A stretch of DNA of 64,000 nt. It comes from an uncultured Clostridia bacterium. GTDB taxonomy: Bacteria > Bacillota > Clostridia > Christensenellales > CAG-138. The notes below the pieces were generated by a model that had not been told where the DNA came from, did not search any database, and worked only from the letters and a program-made list of their open reading frames with translations. Every line of letters starts with the position of its first letter. Position 1 is the stretch's first letter. Location of the stretch: positions 1-64,000 of the forward strand of contig CAMVMM010000002.1 of the NCBI GenBank assembly GCA_947168565.1. The letters run 5' to 3'. A program made the position numbers and the translations under genes. Shown piece by piece: positions 44,053 through 53,006 of the stretch.

Positions 44053-44893
44053 AATCCTCCTTCGGCCTTTGAAACGCGCGCATATAGGTATCGCTCTTGC
44101 TCCCGCTCCCGCCCTCGCCGGTTGCGGAGGCTTCGTCCGCGCCGCTTTCGGATACTTCGGGCCGCTTGAAGGCGGCGTATTGATCCTCGGCTGCACGATT
44201 TGCGCGGCCGGGCTGATTGACCTTAACGCTGCCGAGGCCGGGCAGCTCGATCCTTTTGACGCGCTCCTCCATCGTGAGGGAGGGTCCGGACTTTGCATAA
44301 GCCGTTTCGGGCTGCGCGGCGGATGCCGCTGCGGGAGCGCTTTGGGCGTTTGCCGCACTTGCAGCACTTGCCGCAGAAGCTTTTTCGCTCTTTCCGATGC
44401 TTCCGCCGAAGGAGAGGAGCATCAGTATCTTTGCGGGCGCGGTGATGAGCGGGAAATAGCTGAAGATTATGCCGCTGTACAACACCTGATTATTGTATTT
44501 TTCAAGGCCGGATACGGTGCTTTCCTCCGCGACGCTCAAAGCCGCGCGTTCGGAAAGATAGGAGTTCAGCGCATGTGCCACAAGATCCGCTGCGAAAAAA
44601 GCGACGGAGCATATCACAACGCAGAGAAGGAGCTTGCGTGCGTCCGCGCCGTTTTTCAGCACGTAAAGATGAACGGCGGAGATGGCTATATACGCCGCCG
44701 CCCAAAAAAGGCCCGCCGTTGGGAAGGAGCGCGCGGAGGAGGTATAGCCCGCCGCGCCGTCGGCCGCGCTGTTGAAAACGATGGCCGAGATAAGCTCGTG
44801 CTGAAGCGGTATGCTCAAGAGTATCAGCAAAAGCGCCAGCGCGAAAATGCACAGCGCGATTATTTGAAGTGTTTTGCAGGTTTTCAGGCTCAT
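44051..44893 (-). CDS. Four-helix membrane protein with Ala-rich cytoplasmic tail
   Basis: 280 aa, unrecognised. Four hydrophobic segments lie within the first ~165 residues (about 9-30, 60-78, 86-108 and 140-162). A ~115-residue hydrophilic tail of low complexity follows (ASAASAANAQSAPAAASAA, then charged stretches). A short conserved-looking island in the tail reads TMEERVKRIELPGLGSVKVN and could be a binding motif. It is followed (in transcription) by a heptanucleotide repeat and is separated from the upstream DegV gene by 71 bases. Nothing in the context assigns a function. Confidence 0.7.
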   Translation of the reverse strand: MSLKTCKTLQIIALCIFALALLLILLSIPLQHELISAIVFNSAADGAAGYTSSARSFPTAGLFWAAAYIAISAVHLYVLKNGADARKLLLCVVICSVAFFAADLVAHALNSYLSERAALSVAEESTVSGLEKYNNQVLYSGIIFSYFPLITAPAKILMLLSFGGSIGKSEKASAASAASAANAQSAPAAASAAQPETAYAKSGPSLTMEERVKRIELPGLGSVKVNQPGRANRAAEDQYAAFKRPEVSESGADEASATGEGGSGSKSDTYMRAFQRPKED

Positions 44894-44964
44894 ATTATCT
44901 CCCGGTTATCTCCCGTATTTATCTATTCTGTGCCCGTGCGGCGAACGGCAGCGGCTTTTTAATG

Positions 44965-45852
44965 CTAATCCACCCGCTCATCGCCCCAGAAAAACAGCGC
45001 CGTGGTGCCCGGCCCGCTGTGGCTGCCTATGGTGGTGCCGATCTCGTTTATCAAAACCTCGCCGTCCAGCTTTTTGAAGCGCTGCTCCACAAGCCTTTTG
45101 ACCTCCAGCGCGTCCTCCGGGCAGTTTGAATGGCTTATAAAGCATTCGCCGCTGTAATCAAGCCCGCCCTGCGCGTGCTTTTCCATGCGGTCCACTATAT
45201 CCGCTATGGCGCGCTTCCTGGTGCGTATCTTCGCCCTTGGGATCAGCCTGCCCTTATGATCCATATTCAGCATGGGGCAGATATTCAGCAGATTGCCAAC
45301 GAAGCCGGCGGTTTTGGAAACCCTGCCGCCGCGAACGTAATACGTCAGATCGGTGGAGAAGAACCAGTGGTGCATTTTCAGCCTGTTCGCCTGCGCCCAT
45401 TCGTAAACCTCGTCTATGCTTTTGCCCGCATCGCGCATCCTCGCAAGCGTGTGCACAATAAGCCCGTAGCCCGATGAGGCGCCGAGGGAATCCACAACGT
45501 AAATCTTTTGATTGGGAAACTTCTTTTTAAGCCGCTCCGCTGCGGCGCTGGAGGAGCCGAACGAGCCGGAAAGCCCGCTTGAAAGCTCGATATGTATCAG
45601 ATCCTTACCGCTCTCAAGCAGCCCGGAAAAAAACTCCGTGAAGCCGTCTATATTCACCTGCGAGGTGGAGGTCGGCGCCCCCTCCTCCATCATGCGGTAA
45701 AAGCGGCTGAGCGGCATGCTTTCGCCGAGATCGTCCGCATAGCCCTTGCCGTCTATCGTGTAATGAAAGCAGATGTACTTTACGCCAATCCGCTCAAAAT
45801 GCGCTTTTGTAAGATCTGCGGGCGAGCCGCAGGTAATGATAAAATCGGACAT
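44965..45852 (-). CDS. DegV family fatty-acid-binding protein
   Basis: 295 aa from ATG 45852 (AAAGGA just upstream; longer frame rejected). The DegV hallmarks are IITCGSPADLTKAHFERIGV at the start, TSTSQVNIDGFTEFF, ELSSGLSGSFGSSSAAAERL (Ser that holds the fatty-acid carboxylate) and TYYVRGGRVSKTAGFVGNLL. These proteins (FakB type) present a bound fatty acid to the kinase FakA for phosphorylation. FakA is not in this window. The Arg/His pair at the end (SHSGPGTTALFFWGDE) matches the family. Confidence 0.92.
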   Translation of the reverse strand: MSDFIITCGSPADLTKAHFERIGVKYICFHYTIDGKGYADDLGESMPLSRFYRMMEEGAPTSTSQVNIDGFTEFFSGLLESGKDLIHIELSSGLSGSFGSSSAAAERLKKKFPNQKIYVVDSLGASSGYGLIVHTLARMRDAGKSIDEVYEWAQANRLKMHHWFFSTDLTYYVRGGRVSKTAGFVGNLLNICPMLNMDHKGRLIPRAKIRTRKRAIADIVDRMEKHAQGGLDYSGECFISHSNCPEDALEVKRLVEQRFKKLDGEVLINEIGTTIGSHSGPGTTALFFWGDERVD

Positions 45853-45989
45853 TTCCTTTCTCTCCGTAAATCTCTGATAAAATGACGATATTGCGCAGCA
45901 CCGCAAGCCGCCAATCCAATATTATACTATTTGGGCGAAGATGTCAACCGAATTGCATAATTTCAGCACGATCTCCGCTCTAAAAGCGC

Positions 45990-46018
45990 TTGCATTTTTC
46001 TATTTGCCGTGCTATAAT
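45990..46018 (+). promoter_or_regulatory. Promoter of the preQ1-controlled transporter operon
   Basis: TTGCAT at 45990-45995, a 17-base spacer and TATAAT at 46013-46018. The expected transcript start near 46025 lies just before the riboswitch. Confidence 0.75.
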
Positions 46019-46043
46019 ACGCCTTGCGCTTTGGCGCGGATTC

Positions 46044-46081
46044 CGGTGTCTCTTGAAAACCACCGTTAAAAAACAAGGAGC
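46044..46081 (+). promoter_or_regulatory. PreQ1-I riboswitch (translational)
   Basis: P1 stem CGGTG (46045-46049) with CACCG (46062-46066), a 12-base loop TCTCTTGAAAAC, then TT, six A (46069-46074) and CAAGGAG. The loop's CTTG (46053-46056) is complementary to CAAG (46075-46078), giving the H-type pseudoknot of preQ1-I aptamers. The A-rich tail runs along P1 as in the class. The ribosome binding site AAGGAG overlaps the pseudoknot strand, so ligand binding should block translation of the gene starting at 46091. Confidence 0.82.
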
Positions 46082-46090
46082 AATCAAATA

Positions 46091-46819
46091 ATGAAAACCG
46101 CTTTTTCTTCCTTCCGCAGCATGCTGCGCACCGTTCCCCCCATCGTTTCCGCCATGATGATACTCTCCGTTGTGGGCATGAATCTTCTGGCAAATAAGAG
46201 CATAAACACGGGGCTTGACTGGCTGGCGCTGGACTGCGGCATTCTTTTTTCCTGGCTCGCCTATCTTTCAATGGATATTCTGACCCATTGCTGCGGCCCG
46301 CGCGTTTCCTCCGCGATGAGCATAATGGCGCTTTGCGCAAATCTTCTGATGGCGCTTGTGTTTTTTATAGCAAGCCGCATTTCGGGCGTTTGGGGCGAAA
46401 GCTTCGTTGAGGGCAGCGAAGAGGTTATAAACACCGCCCTGAACCGCACCTTCGGCGGCACCTGGTTCATAATCCTTGGCAGCTCCATCGCTTTTCTTGC
46501 GTCCGCTTTTATAAACAGCTTTTTGAATTACGGCATAGGCAGGCTTTTCAAAAAGGAGCTGAATTTCGGTGAATTTGCCGTTCGCTCCTATGTGTCCACC
46601 TTCATCGCCCAGCTTGCGGATAACCTTATCTTCGCCCTGCTCGTCAGCAAGGTTTTCTTCGGCTGGTCGCTGCTTCAATGCTTCACCTGCGCGCTCACAG
46701 GCGCCGTGCTGGAGCTGCTGTTTGAGGTGGTATTCTCGCCCATCGGGTACCGCATCTCAAAGCGCATGCTGAGCGAGCGCGGCTATGGCGTTATTGTGGG
46801 AGCGGATAATCGCGTATGA
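46091..46819 (+). CDS. VUT/YhhQ-type queuosine precursor transporter
   Basis: 242-aa membrane protein with about six helices. The VUT (COG1738, YhhQ-like) pattern is visible: ILSVVGMNLLANKSINTGLD, YLSMDILTHCCGPRVSSAMS, and SYVSTFIAQLADNLIFALLV in the second half. Members import queuosine precursors (preQ0, preQ1 or queuine) for tRNA modification; an older name is vitamin uptake transporter. The preQ1-I aptamer directly before the start supports this strongly and points to repression when preQ1 is plentiful. The gene overlaps the next as ATGA. Confidence 0.9.
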   Translation: MKTAFSSFRSMLRTVPPIVSAMMILSVVGMNLLANKSINTGLDWLALDCGILFSWLAYLSMDILTHCCGPRVSSAMSIMALCANLLMALVFFIASRISGVWGESFVEGSEEVINTALNRTFGGTWFIILGSSIAFLASAFINSFLNYGIGRLFKKELNFGEFAVRSYVSTFIAQLADNLIFALLVSKVFFGWSLLQCFTCALTGAVLELLFEVVFSPIGYRISKRMLSERGYGVIVGADNRV

Positions 46820-47463
46820 GAACGGTAATAAGCGGCACGGCGCGGGGCATCGGCAGGGCGATAGCGGAGCGCTTTCTTGCGGAAGGGGACGAGGTTTTCG
46901 GCTTCGACACCGCGCCATGCGATATTATTCACGAGCGCTACAGGCATTTTCTGTTTGATATAACGCGGGATGAGCCCGCGGAGCGCATCGACGCCGAGAT
47001 CCTTATAAACAACGCCGGCACCTTCGAGGAAAAGGACGCGATAGAGGTCAATTTAAAGGGCAATATCCGCTTTACGGAGCTTTTCAAGGGCTCGCCCTCC
47101 CTGCGCTCGGTGCTTTTTATAGCCTCCGCCTCGGCGCGAAACGGCTCGGAATTTCCGTATTATGCCGCAAGCAAGGCGGGCATAGTGGGCTATATGAAAA
47201 ACCTTGCGCTGGAGCTTGCAAAGCGCGGTGTTACGGCAAACAGCATATCCCCGGGCGGCGTTATCACGGAGTCAAACGCGCATATCCTTGAAAGCGAAAG
47301 CCTGTATGCGGCGGTGCTGAAAGAAACGCTGCTCGGCAAATGGGCGGAGTGCGCGGAGGTGGCGGAGCTTGCGCACTATCTCACGAAGCTGAACCGCTCC
47401 ATCACCGGCGAGGACATTCTGATGGACAACGGCGAAATGCTTAAATCGAATTTTATCTGGTGA
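46816..47463 (+). CDS. Short-chain dehydrogenase/reductase
   Basis: 215-aa classical-type SDR, slightly short. The nucleotide-binding GTARGIGRAIAERF replaces the usual TGxxxGIG and is followed by INNAG. The active site has Ser in FIASASARNGSEF and the Tyr-Lys pair in YYAASKAGIVGYM; SISPGGVITE and GEDILMDNGEML close the fold. It overlaps the transporter gene by four bases, so it is under the same preQ1 control. Its substrate is unknown, and a link to queuosine metabolism is only positional. Confidence 0.9.
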   Translation: MRTVISGTARGIGRAIAERFLAEGDEVFGFDTAPCDIIHERYRHFLFDITRDEPAERIDAEILINNAGTFEEKDAIEVNLKGNIRFTELFKGSPSLRSVLFIASASARNGSEFPYYAASKAGIVGYMKNLALELAKRGVTANSISPGGVITESNAHILESESLYAAVLKETLLGKWAECAEVAELAHYLTKLNRSITGEDILMDNGEMLKSNFIW

Positions 47464-47520
47464 AGAATGATTTAAGGCCATCCTGCGATAGATTGTCACA
47501 GCTTGGTCTTATTTTAGTCC

Positions 47521-47548
47521 TTGCATTTTTTGCGGAATATGGTATAAT
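47521..47548 (+). promoter_or_regulatory. Promoter of the GNAT gene
   Basis: TTGCAT at 47521-47526, a 16-base spacer and TATAAT at 47543-47548, 29 bases before the ATG. Confidence 0.65.
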
Positions 47549-47577
47549 ATACTTCAGGAAGATCAAGGAGAATGCAA

Positions 47578-48396
47578 ATGAGTGATGAAAACCGTATCTG
47601 CTCGCAGGCTCTGACTGCGGCGCAGGAAAGGGCGCTTTCGGTTCTTTCGCCCCTCGGTGCGCTGACCATAGATATGCAGGAGGCGATACGGCGCACAAAC
47701 GCCGAGCTGCTTTTTGCGGATGAGGGCGCGGTGTTGCTTCGCCATCGCTGCGGCGTGTTCATGCTCTGGTGCAAGGATAAGCCCTCCGGTGAGCGCGCGC
47801 TCGATTCCCTAAGGGATGGGCGTGAAGGCGGAAAAGCGGATGAAGCGAACGAGGCAGGTGAATTGAACGGAACCGCCGAAAACCTCGGCATGCGGCTCTG
47901 CGTGGCGCACGGCGAGGCCGCGAAGGAAGCGATTCTGGGCAAAACAAAGCTCAAGGCGGACGAGCCCTGCATTCAGTTTTGCAGGTTTTCAAAGGAAAAG
48001 CTGCCTCTGCGCGGCTTGGGCAGCATCCGGCAGCTCGATATGGGCGATCTTGAAGCCGTGAACGCGCATTACGGTATGGGCGATGCGGAGCATAACGCGC
48101 GCGCCATCCGCGAAGGGCTTGTTTACGGCATCGAGATAGAGGGCCGGCTGGCGGGCTTCATCGGAATGCACTTCGAGGGCAGCGTGGGCATGCTGGAGGT
48201 TTTTCCGGAGTACCGCCGGATGGGACTTGGCACGGAGCTTGAAAGCTATATGCACAATTTGCATATAGATAAAGGGTGGATACCCTACGGGCAGGTGTAC
48301 ACCGATAACGCCGAGTCGCTTCAAATGCAGGCTAAATTCGATCTCACAAAATCGCAGGATCATATCTGGTGGACCTTTCCGCCGGATATTGAATAA
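47578..48396 (+). CDS. GNAT family N-acetyltransferase
   Basis: 272 aa. ATG 47578 is chosen because AAGGAG ends seven bases before it; the ATG at 47572 would be too close. The N-terminal half is an uncharacterised extension. The C-terminal ~130 residues form a GNAT domain with the acetyl-CoA pyrophosphate loop in VFPEYRRMGLGTELESYMHN and the strand GRLAGFIGMHFEGSVGMLEV. The acceptor is unknown. The next gene follows 39 bases downstream. Confidence 0.87.
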   Translation: MSDENRICSQALTAAQERALSVLSPLGALTIDMQEAIRRTNAELLFADEGAVLLRHRCGVFMLWCKDKPSGERALDSLRDGREGGKADEANEAGELNGTAENLGMRLCVAHGEAAKEAILGKTKLKADEPCIQFCRFSKEKLPLRGLGSIRQLDMGDLEAVNAHYGMGDAEHNARAIREGLVYGIEIEGRLAGFIGMHFEGSVGMLEVFPEYRRMGLGTELESYMHNLHIDKGWIPYGQVYTDNAESLQMQAKFDLTKSQDHIWWTFPPDIE

Positions 48397-48435
48397 ACTG
48401 ATTCAATAAATTCACAGCGTTTAAGGAGGCAAAAA

Positions 48436-49041
48436 ATGGGAGTTTTTTCAAAAATACACAGATACCGCGAGGCGGGCGAGGATGCAAACGTAAACAACGT
48501 GGAGCGCTTCGGCGAGCCCGTGAGATCGCTTTTTACCTCGTCCAAGGTGTTCACACTGCATCATCGCATCACCATCACCGATGAAAACGAGAACCCGGTC
48601 TACACCAGCGAAACCAAGTTCCCCTCGCTTCACGATAAAACCACCGTTCGGGACGCGCAGGGCAATCAGGTCGCGTTTATCTCAAGGAAGTTCTTCACCC
48701 TGCACGAGCGCCATTTCGTGTCCATGGCGGACGGCACGGAGTTTCAGCTCTCCAATGAGTTTTTCCATTTAATAAAGGATATAACCAATATCGAGGGGCT
48801 CGGCTGGCAGATGCGCGGCAATATCATCGGCCTCAATTTCGAGCTGTACGATACGGACGACAGCATTATCGCCGTTATCAGCCAGAAGATTCTCTCGCTG
48901 CACGATAAATACTGCATCGATATCTACCGCCCCGAGCACGAGCAGAAGATCGTGGCAATACTCATCACGCTCCAGCACATGATGCACGACAGGGAGGCCA
49001 GCTCCGCAAGCTTCTCCTCGTCCTCATCGAACAACGGCTGA
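48436..49041 (+). CDS. LURP-one-related / YxjI-like protein
   Basis: 201 aa. The repeated beta-strand pattern of the LURP-one/Tubby-like fold is clear: FTSSKVFTLHHRITITDENE, VRDAQGNQVAFISRKFFTLH, GNIIGLNFELYDTDDSIIAV and SQKILSLHDKYCIDIYRPEH. YxjI-like bacterial proteins of this fold are common in Bacillota; their role (possibly lipid or membrane association) is unsettled. The C-terminus is a Ser-rich tail. AAGGAGG precedes the ATG by about seven bases. A solo MITE end begins six bases after the stop. Confidence 0.85.
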   Translation: MGVFSKIHRYREAGEDANVNNVERFGEPVRSLFTSSKVFTLHHRITITDENENPVYTSETKFPSLHDKTTVRDAQGNQVAFISRKFFTLHERHFVSMADGTEFQLSNEFFHLIKDITNIEGLGWQMRGNIIGLNFELYDTDDSIIAVISQKILSLHDKYCIDIYRPEHEQKIVAILITLQHMMHDREASSASFSSSSSNNG

Positions 49042-49046
49042 TAATC

Positions 49047-49080
49047 GCCCGCTCTCAATGCTTTAGATGTACGATAGTAT
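49047..49080. mobile_element. Solo right end of the MITE-like element
   Basis: The 34 bases match the right end at 38700-38733 with two differences and finish with the same GATAGTAT. No left end or body is present. It sits directly after the LURP-one stop codon. Confidence 0.6.
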
Positions 49081-49090
49081 CAAATGAATA

Positions 49091-49124
49091 AAGCCCGTTT
49101 GCGTAAATCGCAGGCGGGCTTTTT
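49091..49124 (+). terminator. Terminator after the LURP-one gene
   Basis: AAGCCCGTTTGCG pairs (with two G-T pairs) with CGCAGGCGGGCTT around TAAAT, ending in TTTTT. Confidence 0.85.
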
Positions 49125-49173
49125 CGGCTTCTCCGCTATTATCCTTTCCAGATCGCGGACGGCGCGGGAAGGG

Positions 49174-49875
49174 CTATAATTCTATATTTACAACGCTTTC
49201 AAGCACTTCCGCCTCGCGGCAGGCGTTGAGCGCCTTTTCAAAATCGCCCACGCGGGAAGCGATATGCGCGTCCGAGCCGATAACGAGCCCCGCGCCCGCC
49301 TTGGCGATGGCTTGAAGCTGCTCCTTTGAAAGCGTCACGCGGGAGGAATTGACCTCAAGCAGTATTCCGAGCTGCCGCGCACACTCCGCCATATAGGGAA
49401 TATCCACCGCAAGATAAAGGCCGGGGTGCGAAATAATATCGGCCTTTCCCGCCTCGGCCGCCGCCATGATGCACTCGGCGTTTCTTTTGGGCGTGCTTTT
49501 GCCGCCGAAGCTCTCAAAAAGGATATGCCACGCAAAGCCGTTTATCGGCAGAATGCCCTTGTGAAAGCCCAGAATTATAACGTCGTATTCGCTCCTGTTC
49601 GCGGGAATATCGCTTTTTCCAAAGCCCGTGATATTGCATTCAAGCCCGGTTTTCACCTCGATTTTCCCTTCAAACTCCCTTTTGAGCGCGCGCAGCTCCG
49701 CCTTCAGGCGCTCAAGCCTCCTTCCGCGCACGCCGTAATAGATGTTTCCCGTGGCGTGCTCGCTGACGGCCACCTCGCTTATGCCAAGCTCCAACGCCCG
49801 CAGCACATTTTCACGCGGGCTGCTCTTGCCGTGGCTGTAATAGGTATGCGTATGCAGATCGCTGATTATTCTCAA
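49174..49875 (-). CDS. PHP-domain phosphoesterase
   Basis: 233 aa from TTG 49875, which has GGAGG eight bases upstream; a longer frame from 49947 lacks a site. Metal-binding motifs of the PHP fold appear in order: DLHTHTYYSHGK, SEHATG, GLECNI, DIISHPGLYL, EVNSSR and GSDAHIASR. The layout matches the YcdX-like phosphatase group, trinuclear metal enzymes that hydrolyse phosphoesters. No signal peptide. The gene stands alone between convergent LURP-one and the sigma/anti-sigma operon. Confidence 0.9.
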   Translation of the reverse strand: MRIISDLHTHTYYSHGKSSPRENVLRALELGISEVAVSEHATGNIYYGVRGRRLERLKAELRALKREFEGKIEVKTGLECNITGFGKSDIPANRSEYDVIILGFHKGILPINGFAWHILFESFGGKSTPKRNAECIMAAAEAGKADIISHPGLYLAVDIPYMAECARQLGILLEVNSSRVTLSKEQLQAIAKAGAGLVIGSDAHIASRVGDFEKALNACREAEVLESVVNIEL

Positions 49876-49931
49876 GCCTTTGTCCTCCGCGATTCGTTTC
49901 CTGCCCCTATTATACCGCTTTTGCCGCAAAA

Positions 49932-49955
49932 GGGAAAGCCCCTGCAAAGGGGCTT
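49932..49955 (-). terminator. Terminator of sigma/anti-sigma operon 1
   Basis: AGCCCC (49937-49942) and GGGGCT (49949-49954) form a 6-bp stem, followed on the minus strand by TTTCCCTTTT, 46 bases past the anti-sigma stop. Confidence 0.7.
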
Positions 49956-50000
49956 CTCCGTTAAATCAAAGCTTAAATCGAATTGGATTTTACTTATTCC

Positions 50001-53000
50001 TCACGGCGTTATCTCGGTGCTGCGGTAATTCCAGCTCTGTCCGCCGTCATGGCTCTCGAGCCAGGCGAATGGCGCGTTCGAGCCGTATGCCGTAATACCG
50101 CTGTCGAGGATGATAACGCCGTGCATACCGCTTTCATCGAAGATCGGAGTGAGGGGCGCATAGTAACTCATATCGTTGTAGAAGTCGGGCAGAACGATAT
50201 CGAGCCTGCTCCAGCTCTCGCCGCCGTTCTCGGTGCGGTAGATATAGAGCTTTCCGTCGTCCGAACCATCGGTGAAGAACCACTTCGTATAATAGCAGAT
50301 GATCGCGGTATCCTCGTCGAGCACGCACGCGCCGAAGATGGTGTGCGGGAAGGGCGTACCTTCGCCGTTGATAAGCACGCCGCCGTTGTTGCCGATTATC
50401 TCGCGCCACTCGCTGCCGTCGAAGCAGAAGATACAATGCACCTGAAGATCATGCATGCTGTCGTCGGGCGTAACGAGCGCGAACCAGTTTTCGCCAACGA
50501 AGCCGTCGAATTCCTGCGTGAGATCGCACTCCATTTCGCTGAAACTGACGTATTTACCCCAATACTCGTAAAGCTTTTGATAAGCAAGCTCGCCCACTTC
50601 GCGCGGGATCATCGCAACGGTAACGTCCATCCCCTCATCTGTATGGGGAGAGCCGGGAGCGGTGATCATGGTGTTAACCGTTACATAAGCCTTCAGCGCG
50701 TCACCGTCAAAACGGAAACGGACATATTGCTCATCGCCGTAATGGAAATCGGTCCTTTCGGGGATCTCGCCCGCGAGAAGCTCGTTCGCCGCCGCAAGAT
50801 AGCGGTAGCGCTCGCTTGCGTAATAGTTAATGGGCACTTCGGAATCCGTCCAAACTATGCCGTTGCCGAGGAAGGGATGATTGGAGAAGCCCGTGGTTTG
50901 CTCCTCGGAGAAATAGTCGTGGAGCACGGTGCCGTCCGCGGCGATGGTGACCGTATGATAGGTGTCGAAGTAGACCGAGCCGCCGCCGGAGCCGTAGACG
51001 GAGCTGTGATTGACTGCCGTTCTCTCATAGTACGAAACTATGTAGCTTTTGATCTCGCCGTTTGCAGCGTATGTGGGAAGAACCCCGAGCCTTTCGACCG
51101 AAGCGCTCGCGCCGTTGATCTTGCCGATGCGCTGCTCCATCTCCTCTATGCAGCGCTGCCTCTCCTCAAGATCGGAAAGCACGTTCTCGGAGAGCTTCAG
51201 TTCGCCGATCTGCGCCGAGCGGGTGAACTGCGCGGCATGATACTCAGCAAGCAGGTTGATGATATTCTCCACCTGCGCCGCGTAGAGGGAGGGCTGCGCC
51301 TCAAACCTTGCCGAAGCGGAGAAATCGCGGATGTTGCCGTCATCGTTGGGGAGCTCGAGTATCTCATCGGTCGAGATAAGCTCGCCGCTTGCGTTGTACC
51401 AGCCGACAAAGCTATGTCCGTCTGCGGGCACGGCGTATACCGACACGGCAAAGCGAGCATTATCCATACCGCCGCTGATGCCGACGCTTCCGCCGCCGTC
51501 CGAGGTGAGATCGACGGTGAAGGGGGCAGGCGATTGCAGGTGAGCGCTTGCGTCCATTTCAAAAAGGCAATGGCTGTCGGAACTCATGTCTAAGTAGTCC
51601 AAAGGATACTTGGCTTTGAGTGTGGCAGTGTAAACGGAGTGAATACCGTGGACGTATCGGAGCGTGGTATCTTGGGAGATGTAGATCTGACTGAAAGTAA
51701 CGTTTTCGCAGATGAAGGACTCGAGCATGGCGCCGTCGCCGGAAAGAGCGAGATAGCTGAGCTCCAAGGGCGTGTCCTCGCTGCCCGCGAGATAAATATC
51801 GGTCAGATAGAGCTCATCTGGCATGGAGGTGCCGATCGCCTTCCAGCTCAGCCAGGAATCCTTGTCGCTCCCGCGTTCGGTGCCCCAGTACGCGGTCATG
51901 GAGGGATCGTAGTTTTTGAAGCATTTCTCGCCGTTCTTAACGCCGTTTTCATCGGCGGTCTCAAAGTATCCGTACAGCCAATCCCAATGCTCCATGCAGT
52001 ATGGATCGCAGCCGGTGCCGATAGGCTTTGAGGGAAGCGGGGTGGTCGAGGGCGTTTCTTCGGGATTTAGAGCGGGCGTGATGATATAAGCGAATTCGGG
52101 CGAGGCGGGGAAGCTCAAAAGCTGATCGCGGGTAAGCAGGCCGAAGAGCTTCATTTCGCCGAAATAATCGGAAGTAAGGCTGATGCGATAACCGAGGTCG
52201 TTAAGGCGCTGCATTTCGCCGTCCCGCTTATCATACCAAAACGCAAAGCTCGCTTCGCCGAATTCTTCCCTTGCCTTCTCGTAATCCTGATAAATCGTCA
52301 TTCGGCCTGAGCTGTAAAGGTGATCGACGAATGCCGACTTGAATACCAGCTCTTCAATAACTTCCGGATCGGTAGAGTCATCACCTTCGTCGATATCCGG
52401 GGCATAGTATGCGTTGAAAAACTCCGAATAGCGGTCGCGGTTTTCTTGAACAAACTGCTCGTAGAGTTGGTTAAAAAGGATAACCGCGGGAAGGCTGTCA
52501 AGCTGCTCGCTCTTTCTTTCAAGATGCTCCGAAAGGAAGCTGCCGCGATACTCAAGCTTGATATCCACGGCGAAAATGCAGTTTTGATACTGCTCGTCCG
52601 CAAGCATCTCGGTTAGACCGCCGTAAAGGGTAACGGTCCCGGGCTCGTGCTGAACGTCGTTTATTGCGATGCAGTCCGCGCGGCCGTAGATTATGCGCAT
52701 ATTGCTTATATCGGGCGTGGGAACGGGGGTAAAGCTTGCATCCGGCGTGGTCTGCACGGTTTTCGTAGCCTCGGGGGAGGCGGTGACCTTTGACGCCTGT
52801 CCGCGCTCGGTCTTGGGCTTAAAAAGGAAGATCGCGGCGGCGGCGAAGATCAGCGTGAAGCAGGCGGCTGCCGCCCAAGTCGAAGCGGGGCTTCTGCGCT
52901 TTTCAAAGGTGTGGTTCGCGGCCTCGCTCAAAATGCGCGAGTCGATGGAAGATCGAACCATTTCGGCGTATTCCGTCTTATTCATGGTTTTATTATCCGT

Positions 53001-53006
53001 TTTCAT
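50001..53006 (-). CDS. Membrane-anchored anti-sigma-like sensor protein 1
   Basis: 1001 aa, single-pass. Residues 1-42 are a short cytoplasmic part (MNKTEYAEMVRSSIDSRILS) likely to contact the sigma factor. Residues ~43-65 are the membrane helix (WAAAACFTLIFAAAAIFLF). The remainder is extracellular: a ~300-residue diverse domain, a segment starting ENGVKNGEKCFKNYDPS, a beta domain with DGGGSVGISGG and FVGWYNASGELISTDE, then a long C-terminal region with Asp-box-like GGESWSRL and HDGGQSWNYR. Its start overlaps the sigma gene as ATGA. By position and topology it is the anti-sigma partner; no canonical ZAS motif is visible. Confidence 0.82.
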   Translation of the reverse strand: MKTDNKTMNKTEYAEMVRSSIDSRILSEAANHTFEKRRSPASTWAAAACFTLIFAAAAIFLFKPKTERGQASKVTASPEATKTVQTTPDASFTPVPTPDISNMRIIYGRADCIAINDVQHEPGTVTLYGGLTEMLADEQYQNCIFAVDIKLEYRGSFLSEHLERKSEQLDSLPAVILFNQLYEQFVQENRDRYSEFFNAYYAPDIDEGDDSTDPEVIEELVFKSAFVDHLYSSGRMTIYQDYEKAREEFGEASFAFWYDKRDGEMQRLNDLGYRISLTSDYFGEMKLFGLLTRDQLLSFPASPEFAYIITPALNPEETPSTTPLPSKPIGTGCDPYCMEHWDWLYGYFETADENGVKNGEKCFKNYDPSMTAYWGTERGSDKDSWLSWKAIGTSMPDELYLTDIYLAGSEDTPLELSYLALSGDGAMLESFICENVTFSQIYISQDTTLRYVHGIHSVYTATLKAKYPLDYLDMSSDSHCLFEMDASAHLQSPAPFTVDLTSDGGGSVGISGGMDNARFAVSVYAVPADGHSFVGWYNASGELISTDEILELPNDDGNIRDFSASARFEAQPSLYAAQVENIINLLAEYHAAQFTRSAQIGELKLSENVLSDLEERQRCIEEMEQRIGKINGASASVERLGVLPTYAANGEIKSYIVSYYERTAVNHSSVYGSGGGSVYFDTYHTVTIAADGTVLHDYFSEEQTTGFSNHPFLGNGIVWTDSEVPINYYASERYRYLAAANELLAGEIPERTDFHYGDEQYVRFRFDGDALKAYVTVNTMITAPGSPHTDEGMDVTVAMIPREVGELAYQKLYEYWGKYVSFSEMECDLTQEFDGFVGENWFALVTPDDSMHDLQVHCIFCFDGSEWREIIGNNGGVLINGEGTPFPHTIFGACVLDEDTAIICYYTKWFFTDGSDDGKLYIYRTENGGESWSRLDIVLPDFYNDMSYYAPLTPIFDESGMHGVIILDSGITAYGSNAPFAWLESHDGGQSWNYRSTEITP

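Noticed and set aside
49983..51593. 536-codon plus-strand frame opposite anti-sigma 1
   Set aside because: Antisense shadow; no start signal, and it overlaps the well-supported minus-strand protein.
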